This document shows, one piece after another, positions 17,743 to 31,234 of a stretch of 64,000 nucleotides of DNA (its first letter is position 1; the number at the start of each line of letters is the position of its first letter). The position numbers and the translations under genes are program-made. The stretch is from Gloeobacter violaceus PCC 7421 (lineage in GTDB: Bacteria > Cyanobacteriota > Cyanobacteriia > Gloeobacterales > Gloeobacteraceae): the NCBI RefSeq assembly GCF_000011385.1, contig NC_005125.1:1550001-1614000 (forward strand), written 5' to 3'. The notes beneath the pieces were generated by a model. That model made no database searches. It saw nothing but the letters and a program-made list of their open reading frames with translations, and was not told the origin of the DNA.

Positions 17743-17750
17743 AATTTCAA

Positions 17751-17784
17751 CCCAAAACAAAAGCCCCAATCTCTAGACTGGGGC
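17751..17784 (-). terminator. Intrinsic terminator of the rRNA operon
   Basis: On the minus strand, GCCCCA (17784-17779) pairs with TGGGGC (17768-17763) over a 10-base loop and is followed by TTTTGTTTTGGG. It lies about 15 bases past the 5S rRNA end and immediately before larB. Confidence 0.85.
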
Positions 17785-17798
17785 CTCTTTGATTATTT

Positions 17799-17915
17799 CC
17801 CTGGCACCGGGCTATTTTCCCAGGAAGCTGCCCTCCAAGTATCTTCGCTGCTGCAGCGTTTAACGTCCGAGTTCGGGATGGATCGGCGTGGTTCCACTGC
17901 GCCTGAGCACCAGGA
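17799..17915 (-). rRNA. rrf: 5S ribosomal RNA
   Basis: The minus strand begins TCCTGGTGCTCAGGCGCAG, contains CCGATCCATCCCGAACTCGG in the conserved loop region, and ends with the complementary GCCCGGTGCCAGGG. The roughly 117-base length and the terminal stem fit 5S rRNA. It is the last gene of the rRNA operon. Ends are approximate by a few bases. Confidence 0.93.
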
Positions 17916-17992
17916 AAACTTACAGCGTTGCATAAAAGCAACACCTTGAAAACTGCACAGTGACGTATTTCAACAAGTAACACCAACAAGTA

Positions 17993-20777
<2,785 letters not shown>

Positions 20778-20927
20778 ACTTGGTCGATTACGTTGCATTC
20801 GTAGTCGACCCATTGGTGGTCTACTCGTTGTTACGTCACTATGCAGTTTTCAAGGTGCTGATTTCTCGCAGAGTCTCAACGTAGCACAATGCCATTTTGA
20901 GACGCAAGAGTTAGACATCGGCTCGGG

Positions 20928-21003
20928 TGGTGGAGGCAAGCGGGTTCGAACCGCTGACCTCCTGCGTGCAAAGCAGGCGCTCTACCAGCTGAGCTATGCC
21001 CCC
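20928..21003 (-). tRNA. trnA: tRNA-Ala (anticodon TGC), 3' CCA encoded
   Basis: The minus strand reads GGGGGCATAGCTCAGCTGG at the 5' end, has TTTGCACG around the anticodon TGC, a GGTTCGAACCC T arm, and ends GCCTCCA followed by a genome-encoded CCA (20928-20930). It sits in the 16S-23S spacer, as usual. The CCA could be coincidental. Confidence 0.95.
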
Positions 21004-21015
21004 AGAATTTGGATG

Positions 21016-21089
<74 letters not shown>

Positions 21090-21227
21090 AAAATCCGCAG
21101 CCAACCGGCTGCTAAAACCCGAACCAGTGAATAGTTTGAAAGCCACAAACTCGTCGACCTAGGATACCGGACAACCTCGACCACATACACATCCGTAAGG
21201 TGGTTCAGGAGGTGCCGGGGGTCTCCC

Positions 21228-22716
<1,489 letters not shown>

Positions 22717-22732
22717 GTTTGTTTGAGTTGGC

Positions 22733-22751
22733 TCCGGAGCATTGCTCCGGA
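22733..22751 (-). other. Hairpin in the rRNA leader
   Basis: TCCGGAGC (22733-22740) and GCTCCGGA (22744-22751) form a perfect 8-base stem with a 3-base loop, about 17 bases upstream of mature 16S. It lies in the transcribed leader and may serve processing or antitermination. Confidence 0.6.
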
Positions 22752-22876
22752 AAAATGGTCCGTTCCGAAGAACTGACCGAGTTGTTCTACGAGCTTGCTT
22801 GCTTGGCTTCCAAACTATTCAGCTTTCAAGGTTCGGCGTCTTGCGGCTCGCTTGGGAGCGCGTTTCGACAATCACG

Positions 22877-22906
22877 ACTATACCCAGGTTTATCCCGAGA
22901 CGTCAA
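22877..22906 (-). promoter_or_regulatory. rRNA operon promoter
   Basis: The minus strand holds TTGACG (22906-22901), an 18-base spacer and TATAGT (22882-22877). This is a near-consensus sigma-70 promoter, placing the start near 22870 and giving a leader of about 155 bases. It lies between the thrC stop and 16S. Confidence 0.8.
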
Positions 22907-22925
22907 CCCTTCTAGCAAAGTTTTT

Positions 22926-24014
22926 CTAGAAACCCATCGCCTTTGCTACCGCCGAAGCAGTGGGATCTGCTCCAGGAGCGATTTCCACGGCTGAGACGGC
23001 GATGGCCCGGTCCGGATCTTTGAGGCCATTGCCCGTGAGCACGCAGACCACCTGCCCACCGGCAGGCGCTTCGTGGCCGTACTTGAGCAGTCCTGCCACC
23101 GCGGCGGCACTAGCAGGTTCGCAGAAGATCCCTTCCTCGCAGGCGAGTATCCGGTACGCTTCGAGAATCTCCGGATCGCTCACCACCCGGATGGCCCCTG
23201 CGCTCGCGCGCACCGCGGCAAGGGCGCGCACGCCACTTGCCGGGTTGCCGATGCGGATGGCGGTGGCTACTGTCTCCGGATGGGCCACCGGTTCGACTTT
23301 GCCCCCCACCAGTGCTGCTGCACCGCTCGCCTCAAAACCCTGCAAAATCGGGCGCCCGGCAATCCGGCCGCGCTGGGCGTACTCGCAAAAACCCATCCAG
23401 TAGGCCGTAATATTGCCGGCGTTGCCGACTGGAATGCAAAGCCAGTCGGGGGCGGTGCCAAGTTGATCGCACACTTCGAAAGCGGCCGTTTTCTGGCCCT
23501 GCAATCGAAACGGATTGACCGAATTAACCAGGGTGATGGGGTAGTGTTCGGCTATCGTGCGCACAATCGCCAGCGCTTGGTCGAAGTTGCCGCGAATGGC
23601 GATCACTTCGGCACCGTAGACCAACGCCTGGGCGAGTTTACCCAGGGCGACGTAGCCTTCGGGAATGAGCACGTAGGCGCGCAGGCCTGCCCGGGCCGCG
23701 TAGGCGGCAGCGGCAGCGGAAGTATTGCCGGTACTCGCGCACAGCACCGCCTGCGCCCCGGCTTCTTTGGCCTTGGACACAGCTATCGTCATCCCACGAT
23801 CTTTGAAGCTGCCGGTCGGGTTGAGGCCGTCGAATTTTGCCCAAACTCGCAAGCCGCGGCCAAGCCGACGGCCAATCGATTCGAGGGGAATCAAAGGCGT
23901 GTTGCCCTCCCGGAGCGTCACCACCGGCGTACGCTCGTCCACGGGCAAATATTCGCGGTAGTGCTCGATGAGTCCGGGCCAGTTTGCCCCGCTGCGCGGG
24001 AGGATAGCAGTCAT
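22926..24014 (-). CDS. thrC: Threonine synthase
   Basis: The 362-residue PLP enzyme converts O-phosphohomoserine to threonine. The lysine that binds PLP is in [11 protein letters not shown] (about residue 72). [19 protein letters not shown] is the phosphate-binding region, and [11 protein letters not shown] the glycine-rich PLP phosphate loop. The short form without an N-terminal SAM-binding extension is normal for bacteria. Start ATG 24014 ([16 protein letters not shown]). It reads toward the rRNA operon promoter and stops 20 bases before the -35 element. Its upstream neighbour queG lies 37 bases away on the same strand. Confidence 0.95.
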   Translation of the reverse strand: MTAILPRSGANWPGLIEHYREYLPVDERTPVVTLREGNTPLIPLESIGRRLGRGLRVWAKFDGLNPTGSFKDRGMTIAVSKAKEAGAQAVLCASTGNTSAAAAAYAARAGLRAYVLIPEGYVALGKLAQALVYGAEVIAIRGNFDQALAIVRTIAEHYPITLVNSVNPFRLQGQKTAAFEVCDQLGTAPDWLCIPVGNAGNITAYWMGFCEYAQRGRIAGRPILQGFEASGAAALVGGKVEPVAHPETVATAIRIGNPASGVRALAAVRASAGAIRVVSDPEILEAYRILACEEGIFCEPASAAAVAGLLKYGHEAPAGGQVVCVLTGNGLKDPDRAIAVSAVEIAPGADPTASAVAKAMGF

Positions 24015-24051
24015 AGCGTTTCAGCGAAAGACGCCCTTATTGTGCCCAATT

Positions 24052-25011
24052 TCAATGGGCCTGGGCTAGTGAATCGCCGGAGGCTCCCAGAGCACTGCGG
24101 GCATTGCGGCGCAAACCGCTTGCCTTGACGCGCCGGATGGCGCTCCCTTCGCTCCAGCGCTCGAATTCGGCGTCGCTAAGGTCGGCGAGTTGATCGAGAG
24201 TGATCTCATTCCAGGGATCACGCGGTGCAAAGTCGGCCACCTCGCTGTATCGGCCCCACCGCTCAGCGCGCAGGTTGAACGGACAGCAAGTCTGGCACAG
24301 GTCGCAACCCACCACCCAGCCGTGTTGGTGCTCGGCGATCGCTTCCGGTAACTCCGGAGCGCGATTCTCGATGGTGTGATAGGCCAGGCACTTGCGGGCG
24401 TCGACCACGGCGGGTTCGACAAGGGCCGCGGTCGGGCAGGCCGAAAGACAGCGCGTACAAGTGCCGCAGTAATTGGGGTGGGGATCGTTCGCTTCGAGGT
24501 CGAGGGTGGTGAGGATCTCGCCCAGGAAAACCCAGGAGCCGTACTCAAGGGTAATCAAACAGGCGTTCTTGCCGATCCAGCCGAGCCCGGCCGCCTCGGC
24601 CCAGGCTTTTTCCTGGACGGGGCCGGTGTCGACATAGGCGACGGCTCGGCAGCCGGGATCGCTTGCTTCTATCCAGCGGGCAAGCTCCTTGAGCGGCTTG
24701 CCGAGCACCTTGTGGTAATCGCGCCCGAGGGCGTAGCGCGAGATGCGCGCCTGGCCGGGAGCGGGCTCGCCCTGGGCAGTGTTGTAGCTGAGGGCCACGC
24801 AAATCACCGAGCGCACCCCAGGCAATACTTGCTGGATGTCTCGGCGGCGCGGGTCGTGCATCCAGCGCATCTCGCCGGCGTATCCGGCGGCGAGCCACCC
24901 GCCAAGCCGCTCCGCCGCTTCGCCGTCGAGCGCGTCGGCACGAGCAATTCCAACTTTGTGAAAGCCGAGAGCCCTGGCTCTCGATTTGATTTGCGCCGCC
25001 GTCGGTGCCAT
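24052..25011 (-). CDS. queG: Epoxyqueuosine reductase QueG
   Basis: The 319-residue protein reduces epoxyqueuosine to queuosine in tRNA using cobalamin and iron-sulfur clusters. It carries the two ferredoxin motifs CGTCTRCLSACP and CDLCQTCCPFN, plus the QueG blocks RISRYALGRDYHKVLG, VDTGPVQEKAWAEAAGLGW and GKNACLI. Start: ATG 25011 (MAPTAAQIKSRARALGF). An upstream in-frame start at 25071 would overlap the divergent dut gene. The 37-base gap between queG and dut must hold both start regions. Confidence 0.95.
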   Translation of the reverse strand: MAPTAAQIKSRARALGFHKVGIARADALDGEAAERLGGWLAAGYAGEMRWMHDPRRRDIQQVLPGVRSVICVALSYNTAQGEPAPGQARISRYALGRDYHKVLGKPLKELARWIEASDPGCRAVAYVDTGPVQEKAWAEAAGLGWIGKNACLITLEYGSWVFLGEILTTLDLEANDPHPNYCGTCTRCLSACPTAALVEPAVVDARKCLAYHTIENRAPELPEAIAEHQHGWVVGCDLCQTCCPFNLRAERWGRYSEVADFAPRDPWNEITLDQLADLSDAEFERWSEGSAIRRVKASGLRRNARSALGASGDSLAQAH

Positions 25012-25048
25012 TGTGTGGGAGATCCGTTTGCCGCTATTTCTATTGTCG

Positions 25049-25492
25049 ATGGACCCGGTCCGTGTTGCCATCCAGCGCCTTGCTCACTGCTTTGCGCTTC
25101 CTACCTGCGCCCATCCCGGCGACGCCGGGCTCGACCTGTTCGCCGCCCATGCAGTCCCCTTGAGTATCGCTCCCGGCCGCTTCACGCGCGTGCCCACGGG
25201 GATCGCTCTCGGTCTACCTGCAGGGTACATGGCCTTTGTCCAACCGCGCTCGGGCCTCGCGGCGCGCCACGGCATCAGCGTGCTCAATACCCCGGGCCTT
25301 ATCGACTGCGGCTACCGCGGCGAGATTCAGGTATTGCTCATCAACCACGGCGAGGTTCCCGTCGTCGTCTCGCGTGGGGATCGCATCGCCCAACTGGTCG
25401 TGCTGCCGGTGCCGCAGGTGCAGTTTGTCGAAGTCAGCACACTCGAAAGCTCCGAACGTCAGACCGGGAGCTTCGGCAGCAGCGGCTACTAA
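25049..25492 (+). CDS. dut: dUTPase (dUTP diphosphatase)
   Basis: The 147-residue protein contains all five dUTPase motifs: PGDAGLDLFAA, PRSGLAARHGI, NTPGLIDCGYRGEIQVLLIN, GDRIAQLVVLP and the C-terminal RQTGSFGSSGY. It hydrolyses dUTP to dUMP as a trimer, limiting uracil in DNA and supplying the dTMP pathway. Start ATG 25049 (MDPVRVAIQRL); the longer frame from 24986 runs into queG on the other strand. A 7-base inverted repeat (25492-25498 and 25512-25518) follows the stop but lacks a T tail. Confidence 0.95.
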   Translation: MDPVRVAIQRLAHCFALPTCAHPGDAGLDLFAAHAVPLSIAPGRFTRVPTGIALGLPAGYMAFVQPRSGLAARHGISVLNTPGLIDCGYRGEIQVLLINHGEVPVVVSRGDRIAQLVVLPVPQVQFVEVSTLESSERQTGSFGSSGY

Positions 25493-25636
25493 GAGGCCAC
25501 CCAAATAGAACGGCCTCTACGATGGTTGTAGAACGTTAAATATTGTGTGGTTTCGAAACAGATGTAAACCGATATTTTCATTAGGTATTACACCTTAACG
25601 TATAACCACGATTCCTGCAGAAAGGGGAGGCCGGAA

Positions 25637-25858
25637 ATGGTGATGTCCCTGGTTAGAAACTCGAGTATTCGATTGGGCAGGCATGTGCAATGTCCGCGCT
25701 GCGGCTCGCTCGGTTGGTGGATGTTCGCAGGCGACATTTTACGGGGTGAGTGTACTGCCTGTGCCCGGCGCGTGTACGGCTCCAGCCGGGTACGCGGGCG
25801 GCTTTGGGAAATTTATGTTCCGGAGGAAGATTATTTTTTGTGCGCGCGCGGTTGCTGA
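25637..25858 (+). CDS. Small CxxC zinc-ribbon-like protein
   Basis: The 73-residue protein has two CxxC pairs, CPRCGSLGWW and CTACARRVYG, spaced like a zinc ribbon, then YVPEEDYFLCARGC with two more Cys. The ATG at 25637 follows GGGGAGG with about 7 bases spacing, the strongest ribosome-binding site in this area, so a real gene is likely. The 144 bases before it are AT-rich and contain an inverted repeat, ACGTTAA (25533) and TTAACGT (about 25592). Function is unknown; it precedes mreB on the same strand by 129 bases. No family was recognised. Confidence 0.6.
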   Translation: MVMSLVRNSSIRLGRHVQCPRCGSLGWWMFAGDILRGECTACARRVYGSSRVRGRLWEIYVPEEDYFLCARGC

Positions 25859-25987
25859 TCTAGAACGTTGCGGCGAAGCCTGCTATTCTCGTTGTGCCCG
25901 CGGGGCCTGGCTGGTGGAAATTTTTGAGCTGTTTCCACCGACGATTGGTGCCCTCTACACAGGCGAACAGCAGAGGTGCAGGGGTTT

Positions 25988-27019
<1,032 letters not shown>

Positions 27020-27026
27020 CGCGCTT

Positions 27027-28712
27027 CTACGCCCGGCGTCCGAAGACCAACCCGAAGCCCAATAAACCGCCCAGCACCAGCAGGATGCTGCCGAGCCAAA
27101 CCGCATGGCCGGTGGTATCCAGGGTGAAGGCAAGCGTTCCCGACAGCACCAGCGAGGCGGAGAGCAGCCCCGTCGAGATCCGCCTGCCGGCCTCCTGGAG
27201 ACTCGATTGCACGGGTTCCCAGCCGTTCAGCTGGACGCGCAGCTGGAGAGTTTCTCCGGTCAAGCCCTGCAGCAGCAGGTCAAGACGGCGCGGGAACTTC
27301 AGGAGCAATTCGCGCAAATCGAGGGCGGAGCGCAGCGCCTCCTGCAGCGGTGCCGTGCCGAACAGCCGGCGGCGAAACAGCTCGGTAATCAAAGGCTTGA
27401 CGGTCTCGACCATGTTGAAATCGGGATCGAGGGAGCGGGCCACCCCTTCGAGGTTGGCCAGGGCCTTGACGTAGAGCCCGATATTGCCCGGCAGGCGAAT
27501 GCCGTTTTCGCGCAATACCCGCAGCATGTCGTAGAGCAGGGCGCCGAAGTTGATCTCCGCCAACGAACGGTTGTAGTACTGGCGCAGCAGGCGGTCGAAT
27601 TCGCCCTGGAGCCGGGCGAAATTGACGTTGTCGACCGCCTGGCCCAGGTCCAGGGTGAGCTGGGCGAAGCGCTGGGGGTCTTCCTGAACGATGGCGAGCA
27701 ATTGCTCGGTAAGCAGTTGCTGCGTGCGCGGATCGAGGGTGCCGACCATGCCGCAGTCGAGCAAGGCGAGACGCAGGGGCGCTCCGTCCGGCGGCTGCAG
27801 GCGAAAGAGGTTGCCGGGGTGCGGATCGGCGTGAAAAAAGCCGTCGACGTAAATCTGCTGAAAGAAAGTCCGCACCGTCAGATCCGCCAGTTCCGGGGCT
27901 TTTTCAGGTAGAGGCAGTCCCAGGATGGGCTTGCCTTCTATCCACTCGAGTACCAGAACCCGCTGGGTGGTGTGTTCCCAGTAGACGCTAGGCACAACCA
28001 CCCGGTTGGAATCGAACCAGGGGCTGCCCTTCAGGCTCGCGCGCAGCGAATCGGTATTTTTGCCCTCGCGGGTAAAGTCGAGTTCTCCAAGAAGGCTGGC
28101 GGCGAATTCTTCGGCGAGGGCCTTCGCGTCGTAGTACTTGCCCCAGCTCGACTGGGAGGAGAACCAATCGGCCAGTCCTTTAAGTATGCGGATGTCGCTC
28201 TCGACGGTGCGTTCGATGCCGGGGCGCTGAACTTTGACTGCCACCACATCGCCGCTCATCAGACGCGCCCGGTAGGTCATGGCGAGAGAACCGGCGGCCA
28301 CCGGTACCGGATTGAACTCCCGAAACACGCTCTCCATCGGGGTGGTTAACTCGGAACGCAATACCTGCTGTACCGCCTCCCAGGGTGCAGGGGGCACATC
28401 CGCCTGCAACTCGGACAGCTCTTTGATGTACTCGGGCGGCAGCAGGTCGGGTCGGGTGCTGAGCAGTTGGCCCAGCTTGATGAAGGTCGGCCCAAGGTCA
28501 ATCAGGATCTCTTTGAAAACTTTGGGAAGGGGCAGGCGGGGTTCTTCGCCGGAACCGTCTTCTTTGTTTTGCAGGGCATTGGTCATGTAGCCCCAGCCAT
28601 AGCGGGAAAAAATGCCCAAAATCTCGCGCTGGCGTGTCCAATCGGGTGCGAAGTTGGCAAGCATGGGCAAATAGCTTTGGGTGGGGACGCCTTCTATTGT
28701 CGATCGGGGCAC
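27027..28712 (-). CDS. ABC1/UbiB-family atypical kinase
   Basis: The 561-residue protein has the ABC1 (ADCK/UbiB) layout. The signature KxGQ helix reads FIKLGQLLSTRPDLLP (about 77-92). The Ala-rich loop reads PVAAGSLAMTYRAR, where AAAS is more common. VVAVKVQRPGI provides the ATP lysine, and FFHADPHPGNLF and LLDCGMVG the catalytic and metal loops. Two hydrophobic helices at the C-terminus (about 515-555) suggest membrane anchoring. Plant and cyanobacterial members support quinone and lipid metabolism. The substrate is unknown, and the changed Ala-rich loop may alter nucleotide handling. It is convergent with mreB. Confidence 0.9.
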   Translation of the reverse strand: MPRSTIEGVPTQSYLPMLANFAPDWTRQREILGIFSRYGWGYMTNALQNKEDGSGEEPRLPLPKVFKEILIDLGPTFIKLGQLLSTRPDLLPPEYIKELSELQADVPPAPWEAVQQVLRSELTTPMESVFREFNPVPVAAGSLAMTYRARLMSGDVVAVKVQRPGIERTVESDIRILKGLADWFSSQSSWGKYYDAKALAEEFAASLLGELDFTREGKNTDSLRASLKGSPWFDSNRVVVPSVYWEHTTQRVLVLEWIEGKPILGLPLPEKAPELADLTVRTFFQQIYVDGFFHADPHPGNLFRLQPPDGAPLRLALLDCGMVGTLDPRTQQLLTEQLLAIVQEDPQRFAQLTLDLGQAVDNVNFARLQGEFDRLLRQYYNRSLAEINFGALLYDMLRVLRENGIRLPGNIGLYVKALANLEGVARSLDPDFNMVETVKPLITELFRRRLFGTAPLQEALRSALDLRELLLKFPRRLDLLLQGLTGETLQLRVQLNGWEPVQSSLQEAGRRISTGLLSASLVLSGTLAFTLDTTGHAVWLGSILLVLGGLLGFGLVFGRRA

Positions 28713-28760
28713 GGTTAGATGGGTCCGCCTTTGAGCGGGAATATTGCTTTTCCAATCACA

Positions 28761-28784
28761 AAGGGCATCCTTTTGGATGCCCTT
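28761..28784 (-). terminator. Hairpin after the 95-residue protein gene
   Basis: AAGGGCATCC (28761-28770) and GGATGCCCTT (28775-28784) form a perfect 10-base stem with a TTTT loop. It lies between the 28812 gene and the ABC1 gene, both on the minus strand. The tail on the minus strand is TGTGATTGG, with few T residues, so efficient termination is uncertain. Confidence 0.6.
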
Positions 28785-28811
28785 GTAAAGATGATCAGGT
28801 TTTAACTCAAG

Positions 28812-29099
28812 CTACCACCAGATGCGGTTGCCATTCTCGTCGCAGCGGGCCGCCCGGATCATATTGCTGATCTTGCTCGCATCGTGCACGTGGTGCAGAG
28901 CTATCTTGCGGCCGTCGGGCAGCGTCCAGTGAAAGTATTTGGGATGCACTTCCTTGTAGACCACTTTTTGGTCGACGTTGCCAGTCTTCTCAAGCAACGT
29001 CTGATCGTCGTGGTTGAAGTTTGCGTAGCCCTCATCCGGATCGCTCACTCCATCCCTACGCGACTGGCCGAGAGGACCAAAACGTTCCGACTTAACCAT
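28812..29099 (-). CDS. Small hypothetical protein, 95 residues
   Basis: The protein is hydrophilic, His- and Asp-rich, with the central stretch HPKYFHWTLPDGRKIALHHV and the C-terminal RCDENGNRIWW. GAGG lies 7 bases before ATG 29099 and a strong hairpin follows the stop, which together support a real transcription unit. There is no signal peptide or membrane segment, and no family was recognised. Codon use is less GC-biased than the flanking genes. The 196 bases upstream (29100-29295) contain no gene and no clear promoter. Confidence 0.6.
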   Translation of the reverse strand: MVKSERFGPLGQSRRDGVSDPDEGYANFNHDDQTLLEKTGNVDQKVVYKEVHPKYFHWTLPDGRKIALHHVHDASKISNMIRAARCDENGNRIWW

Positions 29100-29295
29100 T
29101 GGAAAACCTCAGCTACTAAATGGACAAAACGTTTGCAAAAGAACTACGTCCTGTTGTTTTCATCATAGGTCCATAAACCCTCAGCGCTCTCCCCCCGGCG
29201 ACCGAATTGAGATCGACAGCAGGGTATAGTTTTATGTTCTTCCGGGTATAGAGAAAAGCTAATCCCGATTCCTGCGACTGGCTCCAGACGGGCGT

Positions 29296-31212
29296 TCAGC
29301 CTTGAAGATTGTCGATGGGTACCGGTTCGATGCCATCGGCCGGCTCAAATCCGAAGATGTGGGCAAAAAAGTAGAATTCGGCTTCTAGAGCCCGCTTGAT
29401 GTTCTCGGCGCGGCGAAAACCGTGCTGTTCGCCCTCGAAGGCTAGATAGGCAACCGGCAAACCCTTGACGCGCAAAGCTTCGACCATCGCTTCGGCCTGG
29501 TTCGGCGGTACGACCTTGTCTTCGAGTCCCTGCAGAAATATGACTGGGCAGGCAAGCTGGTCCAGGGAGTGAATCGGAGAGCGGGCGATATAGAGAGCCC
29601 GGCATTCGGGGTAGGGACCGATCAGTCCGTCAAAGTAGCGCGCCTCGAATTTGTGGGTGTCGCGGGCCAGGGATTCCAGGTCGCTGACGCCGTAGTAGCT
29701 CGCTCCCGCTTTGAAGACATTCCGAAACGCGAGGGCACACAGGGTGGTGTAGCCCCCGGCCGAACCCCCATCGATGGCCAGCCGCCAGCCGTCGACATCG
29801 CCCCGAGCCACCAGAAACAAAGCCCCCTGCACGCAGTCGTCCACATCGACAATTCCCCAGCGGCCCTTGAGTTGCTCGCGGTAGGCGCGGCCGTAGCCAG
29901 TGCTGCCCCGGTAGTTGACATCGAGCACGGCAAAACCCCGGCTGGTCCAGTACTGAATTTTCAGATTCAAAGCGCTGGAGGTGGCGGCAGTGGGACCGCC
30001 GTGGCTTTTGACCAGCAAAGGCGGCTTTTCCCCCGGCAGACCGATAAAATCTTGGTTGCAGGGAGGGTAGTAGTAGCCGTAGGCTTTCTGGCTGTCGGTT
30101 GTCGTGAAAGTGAGTGGTTCGGGCCGGGAAAGATACCCCGCATCCACCGGCAAATGGCTCGAAGTGCGCAGCACCCTGTGTTCGCCGCTTTCGAGATCAA
30201 GCTTGATAACCGCCGCAGACTGCGTGGGTGAAGCAGCGACCAGGACGGCACCGCCGGGTACAATCGCCGGGCCGGACAATTCGGTGTAGGGCAGCTCGAT
30301 TGTTCGAAATGCGGTGCTGTGTTTATCGAGTACCCCCAGCCGGGTCAGACCATTTTCTCTGTAAGTACAGAGAATTTGCCGCTCCGAGATAAAAGCGTAG
30401 GTGGACATGCCGAAAACCCACTGGGGCAAGCCGAACTCCGCCTCCCGCGGGTAGAGTGCCTGAACCTCGTTGTCCTCCCAGGCATAAAGATTCCACCAAC
30501 CGCTGCGGTCGGAGATAAAGTGTAGCGTCCCGCCTGGGGACCACTCAGGTTGGAAGATCGATTCTTGCGCACCTCCGGCGACAAGCATTGGCTGACCCAC
30601 GCCGCCATCGGCAAGAACCTCGGCAACCCACAGTTCAGTGCCGTCCCAGGGCATATTCGGATGATTCCAGCTCAGCCAGGCAAGGCAGTTGCCGCCCGGA
30701 CTGAAACGAGGCGAGGCATAGAAATCGGCACCGCTCACCAGTACGGTTGCATTGTCCAGTTCAATGCGGACCAAGGCATTGATGACCTCGTCCTCTCGGT
30801 GTTCTTCGCGCACACAAATCAAATAGCGTTGCCGGGGATCGATGGCCAAGTCGGCATAGGAGGAGCCGGAGACCATCGCGACGCTTTGTTCTGCCTGCTC
30901 AAGCCGGTAGAGAACTTGATCTGAAAAGTTCACAAAATAGACAACCCCGTCTTTGACCGCGTAGGCTCCGCCGCCGTACTCGTGCACGCGGCTGCGGACG
31001 TTCGACCCGGACGGAGAGATGTCCTCAATCGCCCCCCGAGCACCCATGCGGACCAACACGGTGCGGCCACCCTCGGTGGGCCGCGACTCCAGCCAGTAGA
31101 CGTCGCTACCATCGGCCCTCACCATACCCAGGCCGATGGTGCCCGAAACGATCAGATCCGCAGTGATGGGTGACTTCCAGGAGCCGTAGGGGGCGCGTTG
31201 CACATTATTCAT
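29296..31212 (-). CDS. S9-family prolyl oligopeptidase-like peptidase
   Basis: The 638-residue protein has an N-terminal beta-propeller (about 1-370) and a C-terminal alpha/beta hydrolase. The nucleophile is in GGSAGGYTTLCAL, the acid in LEDKVVPPNQAEAM and the His in EQHGFRRAENIK. LKSHGG-like oxyanion residues appear in LLVKSHGGPTAATSS. It is expected to cleave short peptides or acyl-peptides in the cytoplasm, as no signal peptide is seen. Start: ATG 31212 with GAGG 8 bases upstream. It begins 22 bases after the murJ stop on the same strand, so the two are probably cotranscribed. Confidence 0.92.
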   Translation of the reverse strand: MNNVQRAPYGSWKSPITADLIVSGTIGLGMVRADGSDVYWLESRPTEGGRTVLVRMGARGAIEDISPSGSNVRSRVHEYGGGAYAVKDGVVYFVNFSDQVLYRLEQAEQSVAMVSGSSYADLAIDPRQRYLICVREEHREDEVINALVRIELDNATVLVSGADFYASPRFSPGGNCLAWLSWNHPNMPWDGTELWVAEVLADGGVGQPMLVAGGAQESIFQPEWSPGGTLHFISDRSGWWNLYAWEDNEVQALYPREAEFGLPQWVFGMSTYAFISERQILCTYRENGLTRLGVLDKHSTAFRTIELPYTELSGPAIVPGGAVLVAASPTQSAAVIKLDLESGEHRVLRTSSHLPVDAGYLSRPEPLTFTTTDSQKAYGYYYPPCNQDFIGLPGEKPPLLVKSHGGPTAATSSALNLKIQYWTSRGFAVLDVNYRGSTGYGRAYREQLKGRWGIVDVDDCVQGALFLVARGDVDGWRLAIDGGSAGGYTTLCALAFRNVFKAGASYYGVSDLESLARDTHKFEARYFDGLIGPYPECRALYIARSPIHSLDQLACPVIFLQGLEDKVVPPNQAEAMVEALRVKGLPVAYLAFEGEQHGFRRAENIKRALEAEFYFFAHIFGFEPADGIEPVPIDNLQG

Positions 31213-31234
31213 TCGGTTTGCCTCGTGGGTAAAT

